This document shows, one piece after another, positions 6,620 through 6,820 of a stretch of 6,820 nt of DNA. A program made the translations under genes and the position numbers. Below the pieces are notes generated by a model. It had not been told where the DNA came from. It searched no databases and was given only the letters and a program-made list of their open reading frames with translations. This DNA comes from Desulfobia sp. (lineage in GTDB: Bacteria > Desulfobacterota > Desulfobulbia > Desulfobulbales > SURF-16): the NCBI GenBank assembly GCA_030608985.1, contig JAUWDC010000062.1:1-6820 (forward strand), read 5' to 3'. Numbering within the stretch: position 1 is the stretch's first letter; each line of letters opens with the position of its first letter.

Positions 6620-6744
6620 CCACAACAATCGCGTCAACGCTGACCCGCGAGCCCTGCCTCTTTTTTGGTGGCAATTCAAATCTTTCCTTCCTAGGAAGTT
6701 GATTGCCAACTGGTCAGCGGGCAGGTTACGCGGGACAGTTATAA
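6620..6744 (+). repeat. Candidate integron attC recombination site
   Basis: This imperfect palindrome of about 125 bp has attC architecture. The left side has CCACAAC (R''-like, 6620-6626), a 7-base spacer, then the left arm GCGTCAAC (6631-6638) and GCTGACC (6639-6645). The right side has GGTCAGC (6712-6718) and GTTACGC (6725-6731), then the core GTTATAA (6738-6744). The arms pair except for a single extra C between T and AA in the left arm, the conserved extrahelical position of attC sites. The centre holds GGCAAT/ATTGCC (6670-6675/6702-6707) and the palindrome CTTCCTAGGAAG (6687-6698). Length and layout resemble Vibrio-type repeats. The site follows higA in the orientation expected for a cassette. 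Against it, R'' and R' fit the RYYYAAC and GTTRRRY consensus only in their AAC and GTT cores. Confidence 0.65.
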
Positions 6745-6758
6745 ATTTAGGATAATTT

Positions 6759-6820
6759 ATGCAAGATGGAAAGAAAATAGCTCTTCTTATTGATTGTGAT
6801 AATGTCAGTCATAATTCAAT
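6759..6820 (+). CDS. NYN-domain protein, N-terminus only (putative RNase)
   Basis: Only the first 20 codons are in the window, and the reading frame is open to the edge. The start MQDGKKIALLIDCDNVSHNS has the hydrophobic strand plus D-x-D-N pattern (Asp12, Asp14, Asn15) that opens NYN domains, the PIN-like nuclease fold of the LabA/DUF88 group. These proteins are predicted metal-dependent RNases, and some carry a C-terminal OST-HTH domain, which cannot be checked here. TAGGA lies about 6-10 bases before the ATG. The start is 15 bases after the core of the candidate attC site, a distance usual for the first gene of an integron cassette. Confidence 0.7.
   Translation, partial: MQDGKKIALLIDCDNVSHNS

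Overview
The window reads as a bacterial chromosome segment of moderate GC, most likely from a Gram-negative anaerobe or facultative anaerobe. A Desulfobacterota/Deltaproteobacteria-like host is my guess, resting only on the general style of the proteins and dispersed repeats, so taxonomy is weakly supported. It has two parts that differ in direction and base composition.

Left part (about 1-5570, minus strand, balanced GC). Four genes read leftward. In transcription order they are: a TVP38/TMEM64 (VTT/DedA-like) membrane protein; a two-Cys FAD/NAD(P) oxidoreductase of the mercuric reductase/dihydrolipoamide dehydrogenase family; a FAD-independent, AlsS-like thiamine diphosphate enzyme; and an NAD(P)-dependent aldehyde dehydrogenase. 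The first two are separated by one base and are translationally coupled. The last two are separated by 9 bases. Between the pairs lies a non-coding stretch of about 160 bp carrying an inverted-repeat element whose ends are ACCACAGAG/CTCTGTGGT, so this may be one transcript or two. The first pair looks like a membrane-linked redox module. The second pair looks like 2-oxo-acid condensation or decarboxylation followed by aldehyde oxidation, but neither substrate can be read from sequence. A Fur-box-like site (15 of 19 positions) sits just upstream of the TVP38 start.

Right part (about 5570-6820, plus strand, visibly more AT-rich). After a 394-bp non-coding spacer come higB and higA, a type II toxin-antitoxin pair in the toxin-first order typical of HigBA. 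The toxin keeps every catalytic residue of Proteus HigB at identical positions. Its promoter appears to place the transcript start on the ATG (leaderless) and overlaps repeated TGGTT/AACCA half-sites that are likely HigA operators. Behind higA is a long imperfect palindrome with the layout of an integron attC site, including the single unpaired C in the left arm. Fifteen bases after its end a NYN-domain (putative RNase) gene begins and runs off the window. The best reading is that higBA is a gene cassette and the NYN gene opens the next one, either in an integron or in an array lacking its integrase. No integrase gene is visible here.
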